Of a stretch of 64,000 nucleotides of DNA, positions 41,805-49,999 are shown one piece after another (position 1 is the first letter of the stretch; each line of letters begins with the position of its first letter). The position numbers and the translations under genes were made by a program. The notes under the pieces are model-generated. The model was not told the origin of the DNA and ran no database searches. It saw nothing but the letters and a program-made list of their open reading frames with translations. Source of the stretch: Falsiroseomonas oleicola (lineage in GTDB: Bacteria > Pseudomonadota > Alphaproteobacteria > Acetobacterales > Acetobacteraceae); the NCBI RefSeq assembly GCF_019029495.1, contig NZ_JAERQM010000002.1, positions 620,001 to 684,000 on the forward strand. Direction: 5' to 3'.

Positions 41805-42815
41805 TCAGGCCGGCACGCGCAGCGCCGGCACACGCTCCGCGATCTGCACGGCGTTCAGCGCCGCGCCCTTCAGAAGCTGGTCGCCGCAGAGGAAGAAATC
41901 GAGGCCGTGATCGCCGAACACCGGATTGGCGCGGATGCGGCCGGCCTCCACATCGTCCTGGCCGGTCGCGGTGATTGGCATCGGGTAGACGTTGTTGGCG
42001 ACGTCGTCGACCACGCGGATGCCGGCGGCGGCCCGGAGCACCGCACGCGCGGCCTCGGCGGTGACGGGGCGCTCGGTCTCGATCGTGACGGATTCGGCGT
42101 GGACGCGCAAAGTCGGCACGCGGACGGCGGTGCAGGAGACCAGCAGGTCCGGCAGGCCCGTGATCTTCCGGGTCTCCCAGGTCACTTTCATTTCTTCCCG
42201 CGTGTAACCATTCGGTTGAAAACTGTCGATGTGCGGGATGACGTTGAAGGCCAGCGGGTGGACGAAAACATCGTGTCCTGCCTCGGCGCCGTCCACCAGC
42301 ACGCGGCGGGATTCGCGGAGCAGTTCCTCCATTGCCTCCGCTCCGGCGCCGGAGGCGGCCTGGTAGGTGGAGACGATGACGCGCTTGATGCCGAAGGCGG
42401 CGTGCAGCGGGGCCAGCGCCACCACCAGGATGGCGGTGGTGCAGTTCGGGTTGGCGATCAGCTTCGCATCGCCGATGGCCGCCGCATTCACCTCCGGCAC
42501 CACCAGCGGGATGCCGTCCTCCAGCCGGAAGGCGGAGGAATTGTCCACCACGGTGACGCCGGCCGCGACCAGGCCCGGCGCGTGCTTCTTCGCGAAATCG
42601 CCGGAGACGGCGAGCAAGGCCAGGTCCAGGTCGCGCGCGGCCTCCTGGCTGAATTCCTCGATCACCGTGTCGCCGAAGGGCGTGGGCATAATCGTGCCGG
42701 CACTGCGACCCGAGGCGAAGAGGCGGAGTTTCGTCACCGGGAAGCGACGCCGCCCGAGGACCTCCACCAGCTCCCGCCCCACCGCTCCGGTGGCGCCGAT
42801 CACACCCACACGCAT
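41805..42815 (-). CDS. asd: Aspartate-semialdehyde dehydrogenase
   Basis: A 336-residue NADPH-dependent enzyme that converts aspartyl-phosphate to aspartate semialdehyde, the branch point to lysine/DAP, threonine and methionine. Rossmann GATGAVGRE at the start; the active-site Cys in ANPNCTTAILVVALAP (near 127); substrate region QAASGAGAEAMEELL and NGYTREEMKVTWETRKI. AGGAG lies before ATG 42815, which removes 15 N-terminal residues of the longer frame. Single gene, downstream of the two palindromic repeats. Confidence 0.97.
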   Translation of the reverse strand: MRVGVIGATGAVGRELVEVLGRRRFPVTKLRLFASGRSAGTIMPTPFGDTVIEEFSQEAARDLDLALLAVSGDFAKKHAPGLVAAGVTVVDNSSAFRLEDGIPLVVPEVNAAAIGDAKLIANPNCTTAILVVALAPLHAAFGIKRVIVSTYQAASGAGAEAMEELLRESRRVLVDGAEAGHDVFVHPLAFNVIPHIDSFQPNGYTREEMKVTWETRKITGLPDLLVSCTAVRVPTLRVHAESVTIETERPVTAEAARAVLRAAAGIRVVDDVANNVYPMPITATGQDDVEAGRIRANPVFGDHGLDFFLCGDQLLKGAALNAVQIAERVPALRVPA

Positions 42816-42877
42816 CGCACGTTGCTCCTGTTGCAAGAATGGTCGGCCCGCATAGCGCAAAGCGCGGGCCGGGCCAA

Positions 42878-43615
42878 TCAGGAGATGGCGGAGACCTGCT
42901 GCGTGTCCAGGTCATAATGGGCGCCGACCACCTTCAGCCGCCCGGCCTGGACCGCGGCGGCCAGGACGGAGCTTTCGGTCTGAAGTCGCCCGACATTGAG
43001 CGTCACATTGGCCCGCACCGTGCCGTCCAGCGTGTCGCCCCCCGCGCGCAGCGCGGTCAGCGCGGCGGGCAGGATCGGCAGCAGCATGTCGCGCAGATGG
43101 GCGGGCAAAGCGAGGTTCTGCTGGGCCATGGCCAGCGCCGCGCCGGCGGCGCCGCAATGCTCGTGGCCCAGAACCATGATGAGCGGCACGCCGAGATTGC
43201 CCACCGCATATTCCAGGCTGCCGATGGCGCCGGTATCGGCGAGGTTGCCGGCATTGCGGGCGACGAAGATCTCCCCCAGCCCGGCCTGGAACAGCACTTC
43301 CGGGGCCGCGCGGCTGTCGGCGCAGCCCAGCACGGCGGCGAAGGGGGCCTGCCCGGTGGCGAGCTGGATGCGGCGCTCGAGGTTGCTCGGACCGCTCGGC
43401 GCGCTGCCGGCGAGGAAGCGGCGATTGCCTTCCATCAGCCGTTCCAGCGCCTGGTCCGGGGTGAGCGTGGTCGGCGGCAGGCCGCTGGCGGCCCGCGCCG
43501 GACCGACCAGACTGGCCAGTCCGATGCCGGCGAGGCTGGCCATGAGGGTGCGGCGGCCAAAGCCTTTTCCGACATGACGGCCAAGATGGGGGGGGCAGCA
43601 GGTGCAGGCCGGCAT
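42878..43615 (-). CDS. Beta-carbonic anhydrase with Tat-type export signal
   Basis: A 245-residue enzyme that converts CO2 and bicarbonate. Zinc ligands: CADSR (Cys near 97) and VLGHEHCGAAGAA (His and Cys near 151). The N-terminus is odd for a beta-type enzyme: a twin-arginine FGRRTLMASLAGIGLASLVG segment with a following ARAASG cleavage-like site. Periplasmic beta-carbonic anhydrases with this kind of leader do exist in some proteobacteria. The Cys pair in the first residues (ACTCCPPH) is unexplained. It lies on its own between asd and lysK. Confidence 0.87.
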   Translation of the reverse strand: MPACTCCPPHLGRHVGKGFGRRTLMASLAGIGLASLVGPARAASGLPPTTLTPDQALERLMEGNRRFLAGSAPSGPSNLERRIQLATGQAPFAAVLGCADSRAAPEVLFQAGLGEIFVARNAGNLADTGAIGSLEYAVGNLGVPLIMVLGHEHCGAAGAALAMAQQNLALPAHLRDMLLPILPAALTALRAGGDTLDGTVRANVTLNVGRLQTESSVLAAAVQAGRLKVVGAHYDLDTQQVSAIS

Positions 43616-43839
43616 GGCGTTGTCCTCGGGTTGCGGATCACGGGGTTGCAGGATCAGCGGGGCGGGGCATGGAGCGGCACTGGAATGGTTCCAGCATCGT
43701 CCGAAACCGGGTGTGGCGAAAGATAGGGCTCAAATATCTGCCAAGCGGTGAACGGCCTCGCGGCGGCGGATGCCCTCGCCTGGATCGCGCACCCCACCTA
43801 TAACCCGCTCCGGTTCCAGCAATGAGGTGCCCCGTCGCC

Positions 43840-45459
43840 ATGACCGCCGATTTCACCGCTGCCAAGGCCTGGCCCTTCGAGGAGGCGCGCAAGGTCGCCG
43901 ATCGGGTCAAGGCCAGCGGCAAAACGGCGGCGCTGTTCGAGACCGGCTACGGCCCCTCCGGCCTGCCGCATATCGGCACCTTCGGTGAGGTGGCGCGCAC
44001 CACCTGGGTGCGCCGCGCCTTCGAGAAGCTGACCGGGATGCCCACCAAGCTGATCGCCTTCAGCGACGACATGGACGGGCTGCGCAAGGTGCCGGACAAT
44101 GTCCCGAACCGGGAAATGTTGTCCGCTTATCTCGGCCGACCGGTCACGGCGGTGCCGGACCCCTTCGGCACGCATGAAAGCTTCGGGCATCACAACAACG
44201 CCCGGCTGCGCGCCTTTCTCGACCGGTTCGGGTTCGAATACGAATTCGCGTCGTCCTCCGACTACTACCGATCGGGGCGCTTTGACGCGGCGCTGCTGCG
44301 CATGGCGGAACGGCATGAGGAGGTGCGGGCGGTGATCCTGCCGACGCTCGGCCCGGAACGCCGCGCCACCTACTCCCCCTTCCTGCCGATCCATCCGAAA
44401 ACCGGCGTGGTGATGCAGGTGCCGATGGAGGAGGTGCGGCCGGCCGAGGACCTGCTGGTCTGGGTCGATCCCGAGACCGGCGAACGCCACGGCACGCGCA
44501 TCACCGGGGGCCATTGCAAGGCGCAGTGGAAGGCCGACTGGGCGCTGCGCTGGTTCGCGCTGGGCGTGGATTACGAGATGTCCGGCAAGGACCTGATCGA
44601 CAGCGTCAAGCTCTCCGGCGCCATCTGCAAGGTGCTGGGCGGCCAGCCGCCGATCGGCTTCACCTATGAGCTGTTCCTGGACGAGGCCGGCGGCAAGATC
44701 AGCAAGTCGAAGGGCAATGGGCTGACCATCGACGAATGGCTGCACTACGCGCCGCCCGAATCCCTGTCCCAGTTCATGTACAACCAGCCGGGCCGCGCCA
44801 AGCGGTTGCATTTCGACGTGATCCCGCGCGCCGTCGACGAATACGTGCAGAACCTGGACCGGTTGCGCACGGCGCCGGGGCCGGACAATCCGGCCTGGCA
44901 CATCCATGGCGGGCCGACGAACGACCCGGGCACGCCGGTGTCCTTCACCATGCTGATGAACCTCGCCAGCGTCATCAATGCCGATGCGCCGGAGATGCTC
45001 TGGGGCTTTCTGCGCCGCTACGCCCCCGAGGCGAGCGGCGAGACGCATCCGCTGCTGGCACGCCTGGTGGAACACGCGGTCGCCTACTACCGGGACCGCG
45101 TCGCGCCCAACAAGCAGCACCGCCCGGCGACCGAGGCCGAGCGCCCGGCCTTCGAGGCCCTGGCCGCGATGCTGCGGGAGAGGCTGCCGGAACTCGACCT
45201 GCTGCCGCCGGATGAGCAGGCCCGCGCCATCCAGGATGTCGTCTATGATGCCGGGCGGCGGGAGCCTTTCATCGAGATGACCAAGGATGGCCGCCAAGGC
45301 GTGTCGCGGGCCTGGTTCAACGCGCTGTACCAGGTGCTGCTCGGCCAGCCGGAGGGGCCGCGCTTCGGCGGCTTCGTCGCGCTGTACGGCATCGCCGGCA
45401 CCATCGGGCTGATCGAGACGGCCCTGGCCCGGCCTGCCGTCGGCGACGCGGCCGCATGA
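43840..45459 (+). CDS. lysK: Class I lysyl-tRNA synthetase
   Basis: A 539-residue class I LysRS of the archaeal/alphaproteobacterial type that charges tRNA-Lys. HIGH-type motif [11 protein letters not shown] (near 43) and KMSKS-type [14 protein letters not shown] (near 287). Start ATG 43840 (the longer frame to 43822 adds six residues). It overlaps the following MprF-like gene by four bases. In MprF systems Lys-tRNA is the lysine donor for lysyl-phosphatidylglycerol, so the coupling is suggestive (see findings). Confidence 0.95.
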   Translation: MTADFTAAKAWPFEEARKVADRVKASGKTAALFETGYGPSGLPHIGTFGEVARTTWVRRAFEKLTGMPTKLIAFSDDMDGLRKVPDNVPNREMLSAYLGRPVTAVPDPFGTHESFGHHNNARLRAFLDRFGFEYEFASSSDYYRSGRFDAALLRMAERHEEVRAVILPTLGPERRATYSPFLPIHPKTGVVMQVPMEEVRPAEDLLVWVDPETGERHGTRITGGHCKAQWKADWALRWFALGVDYEMSGKDLIDSVKLSGAICKVLGGQPPIGFTYELFLDEAGGKISKSKGNGLTIDEWLHYAPPESLSQFMYNQPGRAKRLHFDVIPRAVDEYVQNLDRLRTAPGPDNPAWHIHGGPTNDPGTPVSFTMLMNLASVINADAPEMLWGFLRRYAPEASGETHPLLARLVEHAVAYYRDRVAPNKQHRPATEAERPAFEALAAMLRERLPELDLLPPDEQARAIQDVVYDAGRREPFIEMTKDGRQGVSRAWFNALYQVLLGQPEGPRFGGFVALYGIAGTIGLIETALARPAVGDAAA

Positions 45460-47393
45460 AGAAGCTTGGCGGGCTGCTGCGCCGCCACGGCGTGGCAGGC
45501 TTCGGCGTGCTGCTGCTGATCGCCGCCATCTGGGTGGTGCAGAAGGAATTCCGCAGCCTGTCGATGGCGGATATCCGCAATTCGCTGGCCGCCATCCCGC
45601 CGCTGACGCTATGGATCGCCGCCGGCTGGACCCTGCTCGCCTATGCCGTGCTGACCATCTATGACCGGCTCGGCAGCGTCTATGCCGGCTATCCGGTCAG
45701 CTATGCCCGCACCTCCCTGGCCAGCTTCTGCGCCTATACGCTGGCGCATAATCTGGGCTTCGCGGCGGTGTCCGGCGCCGCGGTGCGCTACCGCTTCTAT
45801 GCCGCCTGGGGGCTGCCGCCGCTGGCCATCGCCAAGGTGGTGGCCTTCACCAGCCTGACCTTCGGCCTGGGCGGCTTCGCCCTGGGGGGCCTCGTGCTGC
45901 TGGTGGAGCCGGAGGTGGTGCCCGGCCTCGGCGAGCATGTGCCGCATTGGGCCATGAACCTCATCGGCCTGGCGATGTGGGGGCTGGTGATCGCCTATGT
46001 CACGCTGTCGCGCATCCGCAGCCATGTGACGATCTTCAAGCACCGCATCGACCTGCCCGGCTTCCGCATGGCGGTGGCGCAGACCACCCTGGCCAGCGTC
46101 GATGTCGCGGTGACGGCGATGATCTTCTACGTGCTGCTGCCGGAGGCGGAGGGGCTGACCTTCCTGCGCTTCCTGGGCATCTATGTCGCCGCCTATACCG
46201 CCGGCATCGCCGCAAGCCTGCCGGGCGGCATCGGCGTGTTCGACGGCGCCATCCTGATCGGGCTGGCGCCCTGGCTGACGCCTGCGCAGGTGGTCGGCGC
46301 GCTGCTGCTGTTCCGCCTGTACTACTACATCGTGCCGCTGTTCCTGGCCGGCATCCTGTTCGCGGGCTTCGAGATCGCGCAGCGGCGGCATGTGCTGGTG
46401 CGCTTCGCCGCGGAACAGCGCGTGGCGGATGCGCTGGAAGTGCCGGCGATCGCGGGCCTGGTCGGCCTGGGCGGCGCGCTGCTGATATTCGTCGGCGCGC
46501 TGCCGGCGGGCGGCACGGCGGTGGCGGAATGGGCGGGGTATGAGGCCGCCGTCGCCTCGCATTTCGCGGCCTCCCTGATCGGATCACTGCTGCTGGTGAT
46601 GGGCTATGGGCTGCTGCGGCGGCTGACGTTGGCCTGGGGGGCGGGCATCGTCCTGCTGATCGTCGGTGCGCTGATCTGCTGGCTGCGGGCGGATGGCTGG
46701 TGGATCTGGGGCGCCTTCCTGCTGGTGGCCGGGCTGCTGGCGGCGATGCGCAGCGCCTTCTACCGCAGCGCCCGGCTGATGCGGGAACCGCTGGCCGGCG
46801 CCTCGCTGCTGCCGCTGGTGGTGGTGGGGCTTTGCGCGCTGATGCTGGCGCTGGTCAGCTATGGCGGCAAGGTGGCGACGGAAAGCTGGTGGGAGGTCGT
46901 GGCCTCCCCCCTCGCGCCGGACAGCCTGCGCTTCTCGGTAGGCCTGGCGGCGGTGCTGCTGCTGGTCGCCGTGGTGCGGCTGCTGCGCCCGGCCCGGCTG
47001 GTGCCGGAGGCTTGGAGCCTGGAGACCCGGGCACGACTGCGCGCTTTGGGGGCGGAGGCACCGGAACTGGCCGATGGCGCGGTGTTCGGGGAAAGCGGGC
47101 GCGCCGGCTTCGCCTTCGTCCGGCGCAACGGCCTCTGGCTCGGCCTGGGCGATCCGGCGGGGGAGGAGCGGGACCGCGTCTCCGCCATCTGGCGCTTCCG
47201 GGACATGTGCGAGCGTGCGGGGGTGGATGCGGCCTTCTGGCGCGTCGGACCCGGGCTGCTGCGGGTCTATGGCGATATCGGCCTGACCGCCTTCCCGGTG
47301 GGCGCGCTGGGGCCGGGGGATGGGCCGCGCTTCCTGGTCTGCCGGGCGGAGAAGGATCTGGAACTGCTGGCGCCACTGCTGCCGCCGCGATAG
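45456..47393 (+). CDS. MprF-like flippase with shortened DUF2156 (synthase) domain
   Basis: A 645-residue polytopic protein. Residues about 1-510 are a UPF0104/LPG-synthase-type membrane region with about 13 hydrophobic helices (for example [37 protein letters not shown]), the lipid-flippase part. Residues about 520-645 match only the first half of the DUF2156 synthase domain: [38 protein letters not shown] and [19 protein letters not shown]; the second GNAT lobe is missing. Full-length MprF is about 840-870 residues. It may be a flippase without, or with reduced, transferase activity. It overlaps lysK by four bases. Confidence 0.75.
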   Translation: MKKLGGLLRRHGVAGFGVLLLIAAIWVVQKEFRSLSMADIRNSLAAIPPLTLWIAAGWTLLAYAVLTIYDRLGSVYAGYPVSYARTSLASFCAYTLAHNLGFAAVSGAAVRYRFYAAWGLPPLAIAKVVAFTSLTFGLGGFALGGLVLLVEPEVVPGLGEHVPHWAMNLIGLAMWGLVIAYVTLSRIRSHVTIFKHRIDLPGFRMAVAQTTLASVDVAVTAMIFYVLLPEAEGLTFLRFLGIYVAAYTAGIAASLPGGIGVFDGAILIGLAPWLTPAQVVGALLLFRLYYYIVPLFLAGILFAGFEIAQRRHVLVRFAAEQRVADALEVPAIAGLVGLGGALLIFVGALPAGGTAVAEWAGYEAAVASHFAASLIGSLLLVMGYGLLRRLTLAWGAGIVLLIVGALICWLRADGWWIWGAFLLVAGLLAAMRSAFYRSARLMREPLAGASLLPLVVVGLCALMLALVSYGGKVATESWWEVVASPLAPDSLRFSVGLAAVLLLVAVVRLLRPARLVPEAWSLETRARLRALGAEAPELADGAVFGESGRAGFAFVRRNGLWLGLGDPAGEERDRVSAIWRFRDMCERAGVDAAFWRVGPGLLRVYGDIGLTAFPVGALGPGDGPRFLVCRAEKDLELLAPLLPPR

Positions 47394-47409
47394 CCGTGGA
47401 GGGTGAGAT

Positions 47410-47802
47410 ATGAGTCTCGGCGGCATCCGCAACCTGGACCACAGCGTGCTGCTGTGCCGCCGGATGGAGGCGACGCGGGCCTTCTACCGGGACGTGATGG
47501 GCTTTCCGATCGAGGAGGACCGCCCCAACTGGGTCAGCTTCCGCATCGGCGCCACGCTGCTGTCGCTGCGACCGCGCGGGACCTGGAGCGTCTGTGACGA
47601 TGGTGTAGCGGTGGAGGGGTCGGCTTCGGTGCAACTGGCCTTCCGCGTGGCGCCCCCCGCGATCGAGACCTGCCGCGCCGAGCTTGTCGCCAAGGGCGTG
47701 CCCATTCTGCGGGGTCCGACGGACCTGCCATCCTGGCGCCACCGCACCCTGTTCTTCCGCGACCCGGAGGACAACATCATCGAGATCTACGCGGAATATT
47801 GA
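47410..47802 (+). CDS. VOC (glyoxalase/dioxygenase-fold) protein
   Basis: A 130-residue single-domain VOC protein: IRNLDHSVLLCRRMEATRAFYRD (metal His), MGFPIEEDRPNWVSFRIGA, and the C-terminal TLFFRDPEDNIIEIYAEY with the metal Glu. These paired betaalphabeta-betabetabeta modules bind a metal and act in isomerase, dioxygenase or resistance reactions; the substrate cannot be told. It begins 17 bases after the MprF-like gene (GGAGGGTGAG ribosome site) and is probably in the same operon. Confidence 0.85.
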   Translation: MSLGGIRNLDHSVLLCRRMEATRAFYRDVMGFPIEEDRPNWVSFRIGATLLSLRPRGTWSVCDDGVAVEGSASVQLAFRVAPPAIETCRAELVAKGVPILRGPTDLPSWRHRTLFFRDPEDNIIEIYAEY

Positions 47803-47862
47803 GGCTCGCGCGGCGTCAGGCCGCCGGAGGCGGTGCCCGGCGCCTGAGGGCATGCAAAAATA

Positions 47863-48513
47863 CTACTGCGACGCCCAGACGATCCGATGCATCCAGGCCA
47901 ACTCGGCGAGGTCGAAACTGTAGTTCGGATGTTCGGGGTTCAGGCTCGCCAGTTCCACCCGCCGGGCCGACTGGCGCAGCAACTGCTTGGCCATCACCTC
48001 CCCCTGCCGGGTGCGGACCACCACCCGGTCGCCACGCCGCACCGGCGCGCCGGGGGAGACGATGACCACGTCGCCGTCGCGGAACACCGGCTCCATGCTC
48101 TCCCCGCTGATTTCCAGCGCATAGGCATTGGGGTCCGGCACGTCGGGGACGGATATCTCGTCCCAGCCGCCGCCGACCGGGTAGCCGCCATCGTCGAAGA
48201 AGCCATCGCTGCCCGCCTGGGCCAGGCCGATCAGCGGGATGCGGCGGGCAATGGCGGTGCGGCTGCTGCCGCGGGACAGCGCCGGCGCGCCGGTGACGAG
48301 GGAGGCGAAGGCCTCGAAACCCGTTCCGGTGGCGCCCAGCACCTTGGCGACGCTTTCGGTGGAGGGCCAGCGGGCGCGGCCATCGGCGCCGGTGCGCTTC
48401 GACGGGTTGAAGGCGGTGGCGTCCAGCCCCGCGCGCCGGGCGAGGCCGGAGGCCGATAGGCCGTGCTCGGCGGCGAGTGCGTCGATCGCCCGCCAGATGT
48501 CCTCGTGCCGCAT
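47863..48513 (-). CDS. S24-type (LexA/CI-like) HTH repressor
   Basis: A 216-residue repressor. N-terminal HTH (about 10-60: AIDALAAEHGLSASGLARRAG, then STESVAKVLGATG) and a C-terminal S24 peptidase: SGESMEPVFRDGDVV (Ser near 137) and RQGEVMAKQLL (Lys near 173), with an Ala-Gly bond in IGLAQAGSDGFF that would be the self-cleavage site. Proteins of this kind are either a phage repressor or a chromosomal regulator conserved in alphaproteobacteria, so it may not belong to the phage. ATG 48513 is chosen over the TTG at 48519. It diverges from the next gene across a 196-base region that contains an SOS-type box. Confidence 0.75.
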   Translation of the reverse strand: MRHEDIWRAIDALAAEHGLSASGLARRAGLDATAFNPSKRTGADGRARWPSTESVAKVLGATGTGFEAFASLVTGAPALSRGSSRTAIARRIPLIGLAQAGSDGFFDDGGYPVGGGWDEISVPDVPDPNAYALEISGESMEPVFRDGDVVIVSPGAPVRRGDRVVVRTRQGEVMAKQLLRQSARRVELASLNPEHPNYSFDLAELAWMHRIVWASQ

Positions 48514-48663
48514 GGCCAAGGTTCCTCAAGGGATTTGGCCCGAATCGGACCGCGACGCGCTTCGGGGGAGGCGCGCCCTGGGTTGCACATCCTAGGTTTC
48601 GAGTCGGAAAGCAATAGGAACTATATCCTTGCAACCTCCGATGGATCGGGATACGCAGCAAGT

Positions 48664-48678
48664 GTTCCTGTTTTGTTC
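48664..48678. promoter_or_regulatory. Probable SOS (LexA) box GTTC-N7-GTTC
   Basis: GTTC (48664-48667), seven bases, GTTC (48675-48678), the alphaproteobacterial LexA direct-repeat operator, 32 bases before the ATG at 48710 and in the divergent gap with the S24-type gene. It may control the two downstream genes and, with the repressor gene, link the element to DNA damage. Confidence 0.55.
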
Positions 48679-48709
48679 GGGAACGCGCCCCTCGGAGGAC
48701 CCCCGATCC

Positions 48710-49135
48710 ATGTCCATCGCCCCCCGTCACACGCCCATCCTGGCCAGCCTGGATCGCGCGCAACCCTTCGCCAGTGCCGAGGATGCCTGGTTCTGGACCA
48801 TGGCAGCCCTGACCGCCCGGCGCGATGGCGCGCGCATCGGCGCCGGCCGCGGCCTGGTGGTGCGGCCCTGCGAGCCGGATGACGTGGTGAAATGCCTCGA
48901 CCGGCTGTACCGCCAGCGTCGCATCGACCTGGCCCATGCCCGGATCCTGCGCATCTGGGGCGAGCGCCACGAGGCGCCCAGCCCGCGCATCCCGCAGGAG
49001 GCCGGCGAGCTGCGGCTGTGGCGGGAGGCGATGGCGCGGCTGGATTTCCCGCTGCGCGCCAAGGGCATCGTCGCCGGCCCCACCCGCGGCATGGCGGAGG
49101 CCGAGGTGATCGCATTCCCCGGGCGCCGGTCGTGA
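48710..49135 (+). CDS. Unrecognised small protein behind the SOS box
   Basis: A 141-residue basic protein: SAEDAWFWTMAALTARRDGA, RPCEPDDVVKCLDRLYRQRR, ILRIWGERHEAPSPRIPQEA and LDFPLRAKGIVAGPTRG. Trp/Arg/Cys-rich, with an alternating helix pattern. CTCGGAGGA precedes ATG 48710. The pattern looks like a conserved protein family of Rhodospirillales genomes, but I cannot name it. Followed by a coupled gene (GTGA). Confidence 0.5.
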   Translation: MSIAPRHTPILASLDRAQPFASAEDAWFWTMAALTARRDGARIGAGRGLVVRPCEPDDVVKCLDRLYRQRRIDLAHARILRIWGERHEAPSPRIPQEAGELRLWREAMARLDFPLRAKGIVAGPTRGMAEAEVIAFPGRRS

Positions 49136-49566
49136 CCCCGGCCAGCAAGGCGGCGCATCGGCGCGTGGCGCAGGCGGCGGGCCAGCAGGTCTGGATCGCC
49201 TTTGGCGGGGTGGCGGACCAGCCCTGGATGCGGTTGTTGCGCCCCGGCTTCCGCCACTGCTTCGCTGCGCTGTCGGATGAGGCGGGCTGGACGGTGATCG
49301 AGCCGCTGACCGGGCGGCTGATGGTGGCCCGGCTGCCGGTCGATGCTGGTTTCGACCTGCCCGGCTTCTACCGCCGCGCCGGGCTGCGGGTGCTCGGTCC
49401 CTTCCTGCCGGAGGCGCCCATGCCGCACGCATGGCCCCTGCCGCGGCCGCTGAGCTGCGTCGGGCTGTGCCAGGCCTTGCTGGGTCCGAAGGCGCCCCCG
49501 GCCTGGACGCCGTTCCAACTGTTTCAGGCGCTTGGCGGCCGGGAACAGGAAAATAATCATGGATAA
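49132..49566 (+). CDS. Unrecognised small protein, coupled to the previous gene
   Basis: A 144-residue protein beginning at GTG 49132, overlapping the previous stop (GTGA). It has AAHRRVAQAAGQQVWIAFGG, WMRLLRPGFRHCFAALSDEA and GWTVIEPLTGRLMVARLPVD, and ends with PFQLFQALGGREQENNHG. The WTVIEPL and F-C-pattern suggest a small alpha/beta fold. It probably forms a two-gene operon that ends at the terminator at 49671-49705. No function can be assigned. Confidence 0.5.
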   Translation: MTPASKAAHRRVAQAAGQQVWIAFGGVADQPWMRLLRPGFRHCFAALSDEAGWTVIEPLTGRLMVARLPVDAGFDLPGFYRRAGLRVLGPFLPEAPMPHAWPLPRPLSCVGLCQALLGPKAPPAWTPFQLFQALGGREQENNHG

Positions 49567-49749
49567 TAGGAATAAATATTGACGCCGATCGCATCACGGG
49601 TCTATCAGACCCGTGCCACGGGGCGAGATGCGCCCCTCGGTATCCTCCTCTCCCGGTTCCCCAGACTTCGACCCGCCCGGCCCCCCGCCGGGCGGGTTCT
49701 TTTTTGGGCGCATGGGTGAGGCTCAACCCCCGAGCTGAAGGAAGCGCGC
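49567..49749. other. Gap with tandem hairpins and strong terminator before the structural operon
   Basis: About 180 bases. An AT-rich start (around 49550-49583: AAAATAATC...ATAATAGGAATAAATATTG) is a likely promoter region for the next operon. Then a hairpin CACGGGTC (49595-49602)/GACCCGTG (49608-49615) is followed by the terminator below. No gene is seen here except a 7-codon ATG ORF at 49559 (MDNRNKY), which is probably chance. Confidence 0.5.
49671..49705 (+). terminator. Strong intrinsic terminator upstream of the capsid operon
   Basis: An 11-bp GC stem (49671-49681 with 49687-49697) with a five-C loop is followed by TTCTTTTTT to 49705. It ends the SOS-box operon and insulates the structural operon, whose own promoter should lie between here and 49750, or read through this region. 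Confidence 0.9.
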
Positions 49750-49995
49750 ATGGGTGGCCTGTTCAAGGCGCCGCAGCCGGTCGTCTCCGCCGAGGACACC
49801 AACCTCGCCACCCAGTCGGCCGCGGCAAAGACCGCCGCCACCGAGGCCAGCGCGGAGGATGCCGCGCAGCAGGCCCGCCAGCGGGCGCTGGAACGCGCCC
49901 GGCGGGGCCTGGCCGGCACCATCGCCACCTCCGCCCGCGGGGTTCTGGACCCGGCGCCGGCCTTCGCCGCGCGCAAGAACCTGCTGGGGGAGTGA
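49750..49995 (+). CDS. Small conserved podovirus-type protein before the portal
   Basis: An 81-residue protein: MGGLFKAPQPVVSAEDTNLA, Ala-rich helices, then GTIATSARGVLDPAPAF and RKNLLGE at the end. Phage proteins with an MGG...P start and a GTIATS-ARGVL...RKNLLGE end recur next to T7-like head-tail connector genes; their role in the virion is not known. Ribosome site GAAGGAAG before ATG 49750. It is the first gene of the operon. Confidence 0.65.
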   Translation: MGGLFKAPQPVVSAEDTNLATQSAAAKTAATEASAEDAAQQARQRALERARRGLAGTIATSARGVLDPAPAFAARKNLLGE

Positions 49996-49999
49996 GGCG

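Noticed and set aside
36726-42917. 2063-residue rightward ORF
   Set aside because: It runs against the peptidase, helicase and asd genes, all with clear catalytic motifs. The translation is a low-complexity GC shadow.
47410-47802. VOC protein as part of the podovirus-like block
   Set aside because: It is co-directional and close to the MprF-like gene, with typical chromosomal sequence; the phage-like genes begin later.
49559-49582. 7-codon leader ORF (MDNRNKY) before the structural operon
   Set aside because: It overlaps the end of the upstream gene in another frame, and no attenuator logic is visible.
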